The notes: generated from the sequence alone by a model not told the origin. DNA of 64,000 nucleotides from Photorhabdus khanii NC19 (GCF_000517265.1 NZ_AYSJ01000002.1:310247-374246), one strand, 5' to 3'. Shown: positions 1 through 9,747, counted from the stretch's first letter. Program-made: numbers and translations.

Positions 1-1
1 A

Positions 2-485
2 ATGAAGGATACAACTTCGTTATCTGCCATCTATTGATGAAATAAGCGAAAGTGAAAACGAATTAGAATCGGCATTTAAGAGTTTTTCTTCAATATTAAG
101 CGGAGATATTCGCCGTGAATTGGTAAAATTTGTTGAAGCGCCAATTGACTCGGAAGATGATCTTCCTGTTACAGAATATATTCAACTTCGCCATGTAGAA
201 GTACCGGCAGAAAATTATAAACAATACCGTCAATGGCGTGAAGAGACAATCTTTAATGTAGTGCGGGAAAATAAAGAAAAAATTACCAGTTTTGAAGCCT
301 ACCTCTCTCTGATTAGTGGTCAACCTGGTGTTATGTTTATTTCGGCATTTAATGTAGATAAAGAAAGCTATTTAGAAGTGTTTACCAATGAACGTTATCT
401 GAACATTATCCAGCAAGCTGGGGATAACTACATTACAGGTGGAAATGGTGGTCTTTATACACGTATTTATCGTTCTATTTCTTGA
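2..485 (+). pseudogene. Unrecognised small protein gene, probably frameshifted near its start
   Basis: An ATG at position 2 opens a frame that stops at 35-37 after 11 codons. A second frame, open from position 6 to 485, carries the bulk of a soluble protein of about 140-160 residues. One surplus base around 28-36 would join them. In the second frame the only early start codon is a TTG at 120, without a clear ribosome binding site. The protein is mixed alpha/beta with no membrane segment or signal peptide, and I do not recognise a family. The gene lies 24 bp upstream of the AfsA-like pseudogene on the same strand and may have belonged with it. The window edge hides the upstream region. Confidence 0.4.
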
Positions 486-508
486 TGTTTTAAAATCTGG
501 TAGCGAAA

Positions 509-1307
509 ATGAAAAATACAGCAGAGTGTAAAAAAATAGTCGTTGTAGGGGACAAATTTAATGCATTTGCCAATGGTAAAGATGTCGTTACCATTAGCCA
601 ATTGGATCTTATTACACAAATCCCTGCTCATATTATTGATATAAATAAGCAGTTTATTGTTGGTCAGGGAATAAGATATGATTTTGCAGAAAAAATATGA
701 GATAATCAGAAGAGAAACCAGTGCCATAATAACGAAATAGACCTAACTACTTTGCAACAGTTAACCGTTTCGAGGAAAAATGAATACTCCCATAAAAAAA
801 TAACACATAATACGGTGATAGGTGTTGCAGAGAAAGTGAATAAAAATTTATTTTCTTTACCACTATTAATTGATGAACGTTGTGAGTTAATGGCTGACCA
901 CCAAACTGGACAACATATTCAAGGGATGATTTTAATTGAGGCTTGCCGTCAGACTTTTATAGCTGTGACAGAAGAATTTTATATGTCAGATAAAGTAGGA
1001 CAGTCTTATTATGTCATCATGGCTAACGAAATCACTAAGGCTATTTTGCAGACTCAATACATAAGCACACAAGCTGTTGAGGAAAATGTGTATGCCTGAA
1101 AAATACGGCCAAACTGAGATCGGAAGTGGCAGAAGTCATAGGTTGTTTAACCAAAGATTGATATCGACGGTTGAGCTGGGCGTTGAGCCCGGCGATGGAA
1201 AAGTTGAATGCATACTGAATATCAGTACCATTTTTGGCGAAATTTGTGTAGATACCTATGCTTTAGGAAAGGGAGGATATCAAGCAAGGCTAGAATCTCA
1301 GGGATAG
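509..1307 (+). pseudogene. AfsA-like (A-factor biosynthesis hotdog) protein, degraded
   Basis: Positions 509-1099 are one reading frame interrupted by an in-frame TGA at 698-700. The conserved block at about 890-990 reads ADHQTGQHIQGM then LIEACRQT, the hallmark of the AfsA/ScbA hotdog domain (DHxxxHxPGMxLxEAxRQ), followed by a strand like those that close the fold. The frame ends at 1099, and a neighbouring frame (1077-1307) continues with a plausible beta-rich tail, so a frameshift is likely too. Family members build butyrolactone or alkylresorcinol-type signals and usually have about 300 residues in two hotdog halves. With a stop and a frameshift this copy should be non-functional. The first-hotdog assignment is solid; the 1077-1307 tail is tentative. 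Confidence 0.6.
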
Positions 1308-1548
1308 TTTTTATTGATTCAACTAAATCTCGGTTTGGCATAACTTGAGTATTCTCTGTCATTGTCAGGTAATCAGGGAGATAACGATTCATCAAACCGT
1401 GTTTGAAAAGCAACGGTAACTAATTAAATTTCAGCGAATTACCATTTTAATTACAGCAGTTACCCATCAGGTTTTGAGAAAACGGGGGGCAGTATATCTC
1501 CATTTTCCCAAGCCCCCTAGAAAACAAACAACTAATTATTGTAGATTA

Positions 1549-1884
1549 TTATTTTGCCGGCAATCCTTTAGATATAAACCACGAAGTAACCACCCCCTGT
1601 CCTAAAAGCTCCCCTGCAATGGTGATAATTATTCCAATAACTTGCGCTAAACTTGGAATATCCCCCATCGTTACTTGTATACCAAGAGCAAAAATTGGAA
1701 CGAAATTGGAAAATATCGCTGTTTTTCCTGGTCCTCTAGTAGCAATACCTATATTCCAAAAAAGATAGGCAAAAACGGAACCGGCGATCCCCATGTAGAC
1801 ACTCGCCAGATGACTCTCAAGTTTTCCTGAGAATAATGAAGGAACCGGTGATTCCACAAAAATGGCAATAATAACCAATATCAT
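1549..1884 (-). pseudogene. C-terminal remnant of an EamA/DMT-family permease
   Basis: The 111-residue frame contains about three to four hydrophobic helices and reads like the last part of an EamA drug/metabolite exporter (complete members have about 290-300 residues and ten helices). Motifs typical of the second EamA repeat are visible: GSVFAYLFWNIGI, then GPGKTAIFSNFVPIFA. About 180 N-terminal residues are missing. The frame starts inside the 3' end of the LysR gene on the same strand, so the upstream part was probably removed by a deletion that joined the two genes. A complete transporter cannot be made from here. Confidence 0.65.
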
Positions 1885-2692
1885 TGTCTGACTTATCTAA
1901 CTTGCGATAGCACAGGCCTTTGCGCATTGATACACACATTGACTGTGGCATCAGTGCCATTCCTTTCCCTCTGGCTATATTAGCCAACATGATCAATGAG
2001 TCATCAGGTTTTGGTATTCGCTTCAAGGGAAATGGTAACTTTTGAAAATAGGCTTCGCATTTACCGTAGAAGCCAGGATTCGCTTTACGTGAAAACCAAT
2101 ATAAAGGTAAATCAGCTACATCCTTTAGTGAGACTCTATCGTTAAGGCTTGCAGGATGGAAGGAGGGAAGAGCTAGCATTAACGGTTCACGATAAAGCCA
2201 GTAAAAACTAAATTCTTGTAAATGGCTAAGAGGTTTTTCACCTACTAAGGCAATATCCAGCTTCCCACTTCCTAGCATTTGCAGTAATTGTTTTGAGATC
2301 AATTGATGAGAGGATATTACATTTGTATCGTCTAGTAATTTAAAGGCAGGATAAATGGAAGGAATGAGGCTGGAATCTAGCGTACGTGTGATTCCAATTT
2401 TTACTGTACAACTTTCTCTATTTATTTCTCTGACCAAATGACCCAATTGGTTTATAAGTTCTCTAGCTTGTTTTTCAAATTGAACGCCCACCTCAGTCAA
2501 ATAAACTTGATGAGTATTTCGGGTAAATAAAGAACAATCGAGCATTTCTTCTAAGCACTGGATTTGCCGAGTCAATGGGGGTTGAGTCATGAGCATCCGT
2601 TCAGCAGCCCGACGAAAGTTTAATTCATGAGCAACAGCGAGGAAGCATTGTAATTGTTTAATTGTAGGAAGTTTTCTATTTAAATAATTCAT
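1817..2692 (-). CDS. LysR-family transcriptional regulator, C-terminus replaced by a deletion junction
   Basis: A LysR-type regulator of 291 residues. Residues about 9-67 form the winged helix-turn-helix (LQCFLAVAHELNFRRAAERM, then QPPLTRQIQCLEE), followed by a substrate-binding domain like the CatM/BenR group. The match holds until about residue 267 (CYRKLDKSD). The last 24 or so residues read in the wrong frame through the EamA permease remnant and do not resemble a LysR end. The loss removes only the last strand and helix of the effector domain, so DNA binding might survive while effector response or folding may not. Its natural target is unknown. Effectively a truncated gene. Confidence 0.7.
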   Translation of the reverse strand: MNYLNRKLPTIKQLQCFLAVAHELNFRRAAERMLMTQPPLTRQIQCLEEMLDCSLFTRNTHQVYLTEVGVQFEKQARELINQLGHLVREINRESCTVKIGITRTLDSSLIPSIYPAFKLLDDTNVISSHQLISKQLLQMLGSGKLDIALVGEKPLSHLQEFSFYWLYREPLMLALPSFHPASLNDRVSLKDVADLPLYWFSRKANPGFYGKCEAYFQKLPFPLKRIPKPDDSLIMLANIARGKGMALMPQSMCVSMRKGLCYRKLDKSDNDIGYYCHFCGITGSFIILRKT

Positions 2693-3448
2693 TTTTATAT
2701 TTCAGCACCGTTTCCAAGATATAATAAGATCGAAGCGATTATAGTGATTGGTATCAGCTTAATCTTATCTATGTATTATATTAAGAGAAGTAATTACTCT
2801 TTGTTATTAATTGGAATTAATTAACTATTAAATTAATTCAATGGGCGAATTTACTTAACATGGCAGTAGTAGTGGAACAATTAAGTTTAGTCACTTAAAG
2901 ACGCTGTAACATTGTCGCTATGATGGGATATATTGATATTAATCTTTTTATCTAATAATTTTGTATAATTAAATTTTTTATGCTGCATTTTTACATTTAA
3001 TTTTTTATTTGGAATTTTTCATCATTAAAGCGATATGACTATCATCTTTCATAAAAAAGTGATTTTGGTGATGACTATTTTTAACTATATCAGTAAAATA
3101 CCTAATATTAGTTATATGTGGATTGAAGGTAAGATGTTTCTGCAATATTCCATCATTCGATTCGCCATTTCATATTTTGTGCATAGTATCAATACATAGA
3201 TTAGAGTTTTTCTACTCTAGTTTCGATGGTACAGCTTTAGATATGGTTAATAATTTATAAAGATTATTCAGGGAGATATTGCTTTTCTGCCGTAATTTTT
3301 TGACTTTTATATTAATGTTGATACAAGATTTTTTCAGTCTTGTTTGTTATTGGATTGAAACCATTGGGATGTATCTGAATATACATTGAGATTATTAGCA
3401 TTTGAACAAAGGATGAAGTTAATAGCTGCCAAGGTAAAATAAAGCACC
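2693..3448. other. AT-rich gene-free stretch
   Basis: About 750 bases between the LysR gene and the duplicated lysE leader. No open frame of convincing length or composition is visible on either strand, and I could not identify a decayed gene, repeat or RNA. The base composition is strikingly AT-rich, as elsewhere in the accessory parts of this window. Confidence 0.5.
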
Positions 3449-3680
3449 TAATGACTATATTTTTATATGGCTAATTTTATAAAAAAGAATTATATGGTAT
3501 AACTCTTACTAAGGTGTTTATATATAATTTGAATTGTGTGTTATTGTCTAATGATATTATTAGGCGTTTTTGTGATTATATAATAACTGACCTTGTGGCG
3601 ATTATGGGATTGGTTGTTTCAGGGTTGAGAAATATCTTTTTGGTATTAATTAATAGCTGGAAAGAGAAAGTAATAGCATT
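3449..3680 (+). pseudogene. Degenerate tandem copy of the lysE leader and first ~40 codons
   Basis: This stretch aligns along its length with 3681-3913 at an offset of about 234 bases, covering the lysE upstream region and its first 40 or so codons. The ATG of the intact gene (3793) corresponds to ATT at 3559. The translated copy (IRRFCDYIITDLVAIMGLV, then RNIFLVL) lines up with the start of LysE (MSSYYDYVKIAGMLTMVLM, then TNTLLVL). Identity by eye is around 60-70 percent, so the duplication is old. The chance frame 3514-3711 in this stretch should not be annotated as a gene. Confidence 0.6.
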
Positions 3681-3792
3681 TAATGACCATGATTTTATAT
3701 TGTTAATTTGAAAAAAAAGAAGTATATAATAGAACTTATACCAAGGATTTCCTATATACACTTTAAATGATAAATTATTATCTAAGGATACT

Positions 3793-4404
3793 ATGAGTAG
3801 TTATTATGATTATGTGAAAATTGCCGGCATGTTGACTATGGTCTTAATGATGCCTGGACCGACAAATACCCTTTTAGTATTATCTGGATATTCACATGGT
3901 TTTATTAGCACTCTCAGGCTGGTATTGGCTGAGATGTTGGGTTATCTAATAGCAATTAGTTTATGGGGATTATTGTTATCCATAATTCCTCAGACTTTCA
4001 TATGGTTGATATTAGTTTTAAAGCTTTGTGCTTCAACATACATTGCTTATCTGGCTTTTAAAGTTTGGCATTTTTCATTAAGCAAAAATGGGGTGAAAGT
4101 CTGTTTCAACGTTGTGTTATTTACCACTTTACTTAATCCCAAAGCTTTTGTATTTGCTACATATGTATTACCTTTTACTGCGTTCACTCAGTGGGTAGAT
4201 TATATCTTTTCCATGACGACTTTTGTTTGTGCGTTGTTACCCGTTTCCCTGATTTGGACGGGGGTGGGAAAAATACTATATCGGGAAGGACAGGAAGCGG
4301 GTCGTTTAAAACCTAATCTGTTTTATCGTTTTGCTTCTTTAGTACTATCCGTTTTCTCATTCTCCATGTTTTATTCCTCAATCAAGGGTATTTTATATCT
4401 CTGA
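3793..4404 (+). CDS. LysE/RhtB-family amino acid exporter
   Basis: A 203-residue inner-membrane protein with about six hydrophobic helices. The family signature is near the N-terminus: GPTNTLLVLSGYSHG at about residues 23-37, matching the PGPxxxxxxxxxxxxG motif of LysE/RhtB exporters. A second typical element, LLNPKAFVFA, is near residue 112. Members export amino acids or derivatives (lysine, homoserine, threonine) using the proton gradient; the substrate here is not predictable. The length equals that of the usual family member. The gene stands alone, and a degenerate copy of its own 5' end lies just upstream. Confidence 0.8.
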   Translation: MSSYYDYVKIAGMLTMVLMMPGPTNTLLVLSGYSHGFISTLRLVLAEMLGYLIAISLWGLLLSIIPQTFIWLILVLKLCASTYIAYLAFKVWHFSLSKNGVKVCFNVVLFTTLLNPKAFVFATYVLPFTAFTQWVDYIFSMTTFVCALLPVSLIWTGVGKILYREGQEAGRLKPNLFYRFASLVLSVFSFSMFYSSIKGILYL

Positions 4405-4610
4405 TATAATATTGAGATTTGATATTGTTTTCCTATTTTTTTTAAAAAAAAGAAGAGTTATCCAAAAAGATACTGGAGACTGTCGAATTCGTGTTTGATT
4501 TTCTCTGTTCTAAAATTGAGTAAAATGGGTCATGGGATATCTCATATGATAAAAGTCATGACCCAGCTCGGTTATGGATAGGAAATTATTCCATTATCAG
4601 CGGCATTTCC

Positions 4611-6317
4611 TCAAAGCGATGGCGAAGAGGGCGATACAGAGGGAGGTTCAACTGGATAACCTTGTTCACCATTTACCAGCACATTTGCCATTGTTTTGGC
4701 AATTTCGTGTTCGCCAATAATGACATGGCTAGCTCCACGCTCCGTAATATAGGTAACTTCGTCATCATAGTCAGCACGGACAATAATATTAATATCCGGG
4801 CGGATTTCTCTTGCGCTGGCGACAATCTCACCTGCTTCATAACCATTAGGGATTGTTAGTAATAGGGAACAAGCACAGTCCAGGCGTGCCAGCGACATTA
4901 TATCTTTGCTGGCGGCGTTACCCATGACTGCACTGATACCTTGTTCTCCCAGTTCCTCAAATTTGGCTCTGGTATTTTCAATCACAACCAGAGGGAACCC
5001 GTTTTCCTGCAAGCGTTGGCATAGTAAGCTACCCGTGCGTCCGTAGCCGACAACAATAGTGTGATCACAGATATTGACAGGAATTTGCGTCTCTTCTTCC
5101 AGAGTTTCTTCCAGTAGTTGTTCTTCAATTGTTTCTGTTTTTTCCAGATAACGATCCAGCAGGCTAAACAGAACTGGGTTTAGCATGATAGAAACAATCG
5201 CACCAGCCAGAACAAGGTTACGGGCATTTCCGTCAAGCAAGCCAAGTGCAACGCCAAGACCCGCCAGAATAAAGGCAAATTCACCGATTTGTGCCAGACT
5301 GACCGAAATCGTCAGCGCAGTACGGCGTGAATGACCGAACATCTTTACCAGCAACATTGCAGCGGCAGATTTACCGATAATAATAATTGCCAGCGTTGCC
5401 AGTATCTCGAGAGGTTGCTGAATCAGTACCATCGGATCAAACAGCATACCAACGGATACGAAGAACAGAACAGCGAAAGCATCTCGGAGTGGCAATGTAT
5501 CTTGAGCAGCCCGGTGGCTGAGTTCTGATTCGTTCAGTACCATACCGGCGAAGAATGCACCTAGAGCGAATGAGGCATCAAATAGCGTAACGGCACCGTA
5601 AGCGATACCCAGCGCGATAACCAGTACGGCAAGGGTAAATAGTTCTCTGGAGCCGGTACTGGCGGTTTTTGCCAGTACCCACGGAATTAGACGGCGGCCA
5701 ACAACAATCATCAGCAGAATAAACGCGATAACTTTTCCGACGGTAATGGCGAGTTCCATAAATAACTGCCCAGCATTGGCTTCGTGATTACCCAGAATAC
5801 CGGCAGCCGCAGGCAGTAATACCAGTGTCAGGACCATCGCCAGATCTTCAACAATCAGCCAGCCGATAGCTATTTGACCTCGTTGGCTATCGATCAGTTG
5901 ACGCTCTTCCAGCGCTCGTAACAGAACGACAGTACTGGCAGTTGACAGGCAGAGACCAAAGACGATACCGCTAAATAATTCCCAACCCAGTATTGCTGAT
6001 AGCCCTACACCAAGTAGTGTTGCTACCAATATTTGCGCAATAGCACCGGGGATAGCGATGGATTTTACTGCCAGCAGATCTTTGAGTGAAAAATGCAGCC
6101 CGACACCAAACATTAATAAGATAACACCAATTTCTGCCAGTTCCGGTGCCAGTGATGCGTCAGCGACAAAACCGGGGGTGAAAGGACCAGCGAGTACACC
6201 GGCGGTAAGATAACCAACCAGTGGTGAGATTTTCAGACGTTGTGCCAGCATACCAAGCAGATAAGCGAGGACGAACCCGCCAACGAGAGTGGTGATAAGT
6301 GGTGTCGAATGCTCCAT
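4611..6317 (-). CDS. ybaL: YbaL, KefB/CPA2-family cation:proton antiporter with RCK domain
   Basis: This 568-residue protein has an N-terminal membrane antiporter domain (residues about 1-385, around twelve helices) and a C-terminal RCK/TrkA-N domain. The nucleotide-binding motif VVGYGRTGSLL sits near residue 419. This is the layout of E. coli YbaL, which is of similar length and lies in the same place (ybaL-fsr-ushA). It should exchange K+ or another monovalent cation for protons under nucleotide control; the physiological role is not established. Start: an AAGGAG-type ribosome binding site lies 4-5 bases before the ATG at 6317. The tail is acidic and Ser/Pro-rich. Confidence 0.92.
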   Translation of the reverse strand: MEHSTPLITTLVGGFVLAYLLGMLAQRLKISPLVGYLTAGVLAGPFTPGFVADASLAPELAEIGVILLMFGVGLHFSLKDLLAVKSIAIPGAIAQILVATLLGVGLSAILGWELFSGIVFGLCLSTASTVVLLRALEERQLIDSQRGQIAIGWLIVEDLAMVLTLVLLPAAAGILGNHEANAGQLFMELAITVGKVIAFILLMIVVGRRLIPWVLAKTASTGSRELFTLAVLVIALGIAYGAVTLFDASFALGAFFAGMVLNESELSHRAAQDTLPLRDAFAVLFFVSVGMLFDPMVLIQQPLEILATLAIIIIGKSAAAMLLVKMFGHSRRTALTISVSLAQIGEFAFILAGLGVALGLLDGNARNLVLAGAIVSIMLNPVLFSLLDRYLEKTETIEEQLLEETLEEETQIPVNICDHTIVVGYGRTGSLLCQRLQENGFPLVVIENTRAKFEELGEQGISAVMGNAASKDIMSLARLDCACSLLLTIPNGYEAGEIVASAREIRPDINIIVRADYDDEVTYITERGASHVIIGEHEIAKTMANVLVNGEQGYPVEPPSVSPSSPSL

Positions 6318-6513
6318 TAAGACTCCTTCTTGCTGAGGCTATTAAATAGAATAGTGAAGAGGTAGGTGTAACCGTATCTTATAGGTAATTCGAGGTAAAT
6401 TCGCTAAAAAAATGAATAAAACATCAAAAAATATGGATTGAAAGGATTAAACTACCCGTAACATCGATTTGTATTGATCTGTTTGAACATTTATGAGGTA
6501 TATAAAGGTTACT

Positions 6514-6541
6514 CCCACATAAAAAATAACTTTTATGTGGG
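6514..6541 (-). terminator. Hairpin downstream of fsr
   Basis: A perfect 11-bp inverted repeat (CCCACATAAAA, six-base loop, TTTTATGTGGG) begins 18 bases after the fsr stop codon. It lacks a long T run on the minus strand, so it may act as a weak terminator or as an mRNA-stabilising hairpin. Confidence 0.55.
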
Positions 6542-6558
6542 GCTGTTTGGCGATTTTT

Positions 6559-7776
6559 TTAGTTCTTATCTTCTATATTAGGTAATAGTGCGGTAAATAT
6601 TCCAAGTAACGGCAGAAAAGCACAAATCTGATAAACTAGTTCAATACTTGTTCTGTCCGCAATGTAACCTAGTACCGCGGCGCCGATACCTCCCATACCA
6701 AAAGCTAGTCCGAAAAACAGGCTGGATACCATCCCGGTTTTACCCGGAATAAGCTCCTGAGCATATACCAGGATTGCAGAAAACGCAGATGCCAGAATCA
6801 CACCAATAATCACTGACAGTATGCTTGTCCAGTACAGAGAAGCATAAGGCAGAATCAATGTAAAAGGTGCAACGCCAAGGATTGATATCCAGATAACGTA
6901 CTTTCTGCCAATTTTATCACCAATAGGTCCGCCAATGATGGTCCCTGCCGCGACTGCGAATAAAAAGATGAACAGATGAAGCTGGGCATTTTGTACAGAA
7001 ATGCTAAATTTGTGCATTAAGTAAAAAGTGTAATAGCTGCTGATACTGGTGAGATAAAAATATTTGGAAAATACTAAGATCAACAGAATAGACAGAGAAC
7101 TGATCACTGTTTTTCTTGATAAAACTTTAACAACAGGGGCAGTTTTGGCTTGATTTTTTTTGGTATGATTTTGGGTCTTATACCATTTACTGACCTGCAA
7201 CAGCACGACAATTCCCAGTAATGCAGCCAGAGAGAACCAGCCGACATTGCCTTTACCATAAGGCGCGATAAACGCAGCCGCTAGCAAAGGCCCGAGGGAA
7301 GTGCCAAAATTACCGCCGACTTGAAAAAGAGATTGAGCCAGCCCGTGGCGCCCACCGGATGCCATGCGTGCTACGCGTGACGATTCAGGGTGAAATACCG
7401 AAGAGCCGGTGCCAACTAATGCAGACGCTAATAAGATTATCGGGAAACTTTCAGCATAGGCCAGCAGTAACAGACCTGATAAGGTAAAGCTCATCCCAAT
7501 GGGCAGTGAATAGGGTTGTGGATGTTTATCGGTATAAAGACCTATCAGTGGTTGTAATAAAGATGCAGTAATCTGGTAGGTTAGTGTGATCATACCAATT
7601 TGCACAAAACTCAGGTTGAATTCTGATTGCAGTAAAGGATAAATCGCCAGAATCAACGATTGGATCATATCGTTCAACAAGTGTGAAATACTGATCGCAC
7701 CAAGAATAGTAAAAACGGTATTCCTGGTTTTTCTTGCATGAGGTGGAACTATGGTGGTGTTGCTCTGTTCGCTCAT
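6559..7776 (-). CDS. fsr: Fsr, fosmidomycin resistance-type MFS efflux transporter
   Basis: A major facilitator of 405 residues with twelve predicted helices, very close to E. coli Fsr: ILGAISISHLLNDMIQSLIL near the N-terminus, and VGTGSSVFHPESSRVARMA in the first half. In E. coli the protein exports fosmidomycin when overproduced; its natural substrate is unknown. I place the start at the ATG at 7776 by homology; a TTG four codons upstream is in frame. It lies divergently from ushA, as in E. coli. Confidence 0.9.
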   Translation of the reverse strand: MSEQSNTTIVPPHARKTRNTVFTILGAISISHLLNDMIQSLILAIYPLLQSEFNLSFVQIGMITLTYQITASLLQPLIGLYTDKHPQPYSLPIGMSFTLSGLLLLAYAESFPIILLASALVGTGSSVFHPESSRVARMASGGRHGLAQSLFQVGGNFGTSLGPLLAAAFIAPYGKGNVGWFSLAALLGIVVLLQVSKWYKTQNHTKKNQAKTAPVVKVLSRKTVISSLSILLILVFSKYFYLTSISSYYTFYLMHKFSISVQNAQLHLFIFLFAVAAGTIIGGPIGDKIGRKYVIWISILGVAPFTLILPYASLYWTSILSVIIGVILASAFSAILVYAQELIPGKTGMVSSLFFGLAFGMGGIGAAVLGYIADRTSIELVYQICAFLPLLGIFTALLPNIEDKN

Positions 7777-8029
7777 ATTAACTGCCAACCTATCTTATTT
7801 GGAAGTGAGTTCATTGGTTATTTGTTGCACTTAAATATATATTAGGCTGATAGTTGATTTTTTACTATCTCAGAGAATAGTTTGATAAGATGTTCGAAAA
7901 GATGAAACTAAGCATGTTCTAATAGTCGCATAAGTGACCTATCCCATAGAATTATCAATAAATCCCGCCTTGTTAGCTTCTTAAGCTGTTTTTGCATGGC
8001 AATTCACTAAAAAAACATGGAGATATACC

Positions 8030-9688
8030 ATGAGATTTTCGTTTAAGACCTCAGCTTGCGCTTTGGTTGTTTCTATGACACTACTTCCAGCAATCGCAAA
8101 TGCATGGGAAAAAGACAAAACCTATGACATTACTATCTTGCACACGAATGACCATCATGGTCATTTTTGGCATAACGACTACGGCGAATATGGTTTAGCC
8201 GCTCAGAAAACGGTCGTTGATGAAATCCGTCAGGAAATCGCCAAAAAAGGCGGTAGTGTGTTACTGCTCTCCGGCGGAGATATTAATACCGGTGTACCAG
8301 AGTCCGATTTGCAAGATGCAGAGCCTGATTTTAAAGGTATGAACCTGGTGGGCTATGATGCGATGGCATTGGGCAACCATGAGTTTGATAATCCTTTGCA
8401 AGTGTTGCTTCAACAGGAAAAATGGGCAAATTTTCCCTTCCTTGCGGCTAATATTTACAAGACAAGCACTGGTAAGCGTTTGTTCAAGCCTTATACCATT
8501 TTTGATAAGCAGGGTGTAAAGATTGCGGTTATCGGACTGACCACCGATGATACGGCTAAAATCGGCAACCCTACTAATTTCCCAGATGTTGAATTTCGTG
8601 TTCCCGCGACAGAAGCCAAAATAGTGGTTGAGGAACTGAAGAAAAATGAAAAACCAGATGTCATTATTGCGGCAACGCATATGGGACACTATGACAATGG
8701 TAATTATGGCTCCAATGCACCGGGTGATGTTGAAATGGCGCGTAGTTTGCCTGCCGGTTATCTGGATATGATTGTCGGTGGTCACTCACAAGATCCGGTC
8801 TGTATGTCTGCGGAAAATAAAAACTACAAACAGATCGATTATGTACCAGGAACGCCATGTTCGCCTGATCGTCAGAATGGTACTTGGATTGTTCAGGCGC
8901 ACGAATGGGGCAAATATGTTGGTCGTGCTGACTTCCAGTTCCGTAATGGTGAATTAAAGCTGACTCACTATCAGTTAATCCCCATTAATCTCAAGAAGAA
9001 AGTAAAAAAGGAAGATGGTTCTTCTGAACGTGTTTATTACACTCATGAAATTGCGCAAAACCCGGAAATGATGAAGTTGTTGATGCCTTACCAGGATAAA
9101 GGTGATAAACAACTTGGCTTAAAAGTGGGTTCTGTTGAGGGTAAATTAGAAGGTGATCGCAGCAAAGTTCGTTTTGTTCAGACTAATATGGCCCATGTCG
9201 TACTTTCTGCTATGATGGAACGCGCTGATGCTGATTTTGCGATTATGAGTGGTGGTGGTATTCGTGATTCAATTGAATCAGGCGACATCACTTATAAAGA
9301 TGTGTTGAAAGTGCATCCATTTGCTAACACATTGGTTTACGTTGAGATGAAAGGCAGCGAAGTTGAACAGTATCTGGCGACGATTGCGAATATGAAAGTT
9401 GATTCTGGCGCTTATGCTCAGTTCGTGAATGTCAGTCTGGTTGCTGATGGTAAACATGTTAAAGAGGTAATAATTGGTGGTAAGCCATTGGAGCCAAATA
9501 AAATTTACCGCATAGCAATGCTTGATTTTAACGCTATCGGTGGTGATGGTTACCCACGTATTGATAATTACCCAACTTATGTCAACACCGGTTTTGTTGA
9601 TGCAGAAGTTCTGAAAGGCTATATCGAAAAGCACTCACCACTGAACGCGGCTGATTATGAGCCAAAAGGTGAAATTGTTTATCAATAA
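8030..9688 (+). CDS. ushA: UshA, periplasmic 5'-nucleotidase/UDP-sugar hydrolase
   Basis: The 552-residue precursor carries a Sec signal peptide (residues 1-25, cleavage after AIANA). The N-terminal metallophosphoesterase domain shows HTNDHHGHF (residues 38-46) and GNHEFDN, which bind the two metal ions. The C-terminal substrate-binding domain ends with the NAIGGDGYP region. The enzyme hydrolyses nucleotides and UDP-glucose in the periplasm for nucleoside and phosphate scavenging. Its length matches E. coli UshA (550). Single gene followed by a strong terminator. Confidence 0.96.
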   Translation: MRFSFKTSACALVVSMTLLPAIANAWEKDKTYDITILHTNDHHGHFWHNDYGEYGLAAQKTVVDEIRQEIAKKGGSVLLLSGGDINTGVPESDLQDAEPDFKGMNLVGYDAMALGNHEFDNPLQVLLQQEKWANFPFLAANIYKTSTGKRLFKPYTIFDKQGVKIAVIGLTTDDTAKIGNPTNFPDVEFRVPATEAKIVVEELKKNEKPDVIIAATHMGHYDNGNYGSNAPGDVEMARSLPAGYLDMIVGGHSQDPVCMSAENKNYKQIDYVPGTPCSPDRQNGTWIVQAHEWGKYVGRADFQFRNGELKLTHYQLIPINLKKKVKKEDGSSERVYYTHEIAQNPEMMKLLMPYQDKGDKQLGLKVGSVEGKLEGDRSKVRFVQTNMAHVVLSAMMERADADFAIMSGGGIRDSIESGDITYKDVLKVHPFANTLVYVEMKGSEVEQYLATIANMKVDSGAYAQFVNVSLVADGKHVKEVIIGGKPLEPNKIYRIAMLDFNAIGGDGYPRIDNYPTYVNTGFVDAEVLKGYIEKHSPLNAADYEPKGEIVYQ

Positions 9689-9710
9689 TCCCTGACAAGG
9701 TGATGAATTG

Positions 9711-9740
9711 AAAGGGCTGCCAATCTGGCAGCCCTTTTTT
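9711..9740. terminator. Bidirectional intrinsic terminator between ushA and ybaK
   Basis: A perfect 10-bp stem (AAGGGCTGCC / GGCAGCCCTT) with a five-base loop is followed by T residues on the plus strand and preceded by A residues. It can serve the convergent genes ushA (plus) and ybaK (minus). Confidence 0.85.
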
Positions 9741-9747
9741 GCAGAGA

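Noticed and set aside
1222-1413. 63-codon minus-strand frame opposite the AfsA-like pseudogene tail
   Set aside because: No recognisable family or ribosome binding site; overlaps the tail of the pseudogene. A transposase fragment was considered but could not be supported.
3514-3711. 65-codon open frame upstream of lysE
   Set aside because: It runs through the degenerate copy of the lysE leader and N-terminus; its start lies in the former leader and it has no ribosome binding site, so it is a relic and not a gene.
8261-8785. 174-codon minus-strand frame inside ushA
   Set aside because: Shadow of ushA on the opposite strand: composition follows codon constraints of the real gene, with no start signal.
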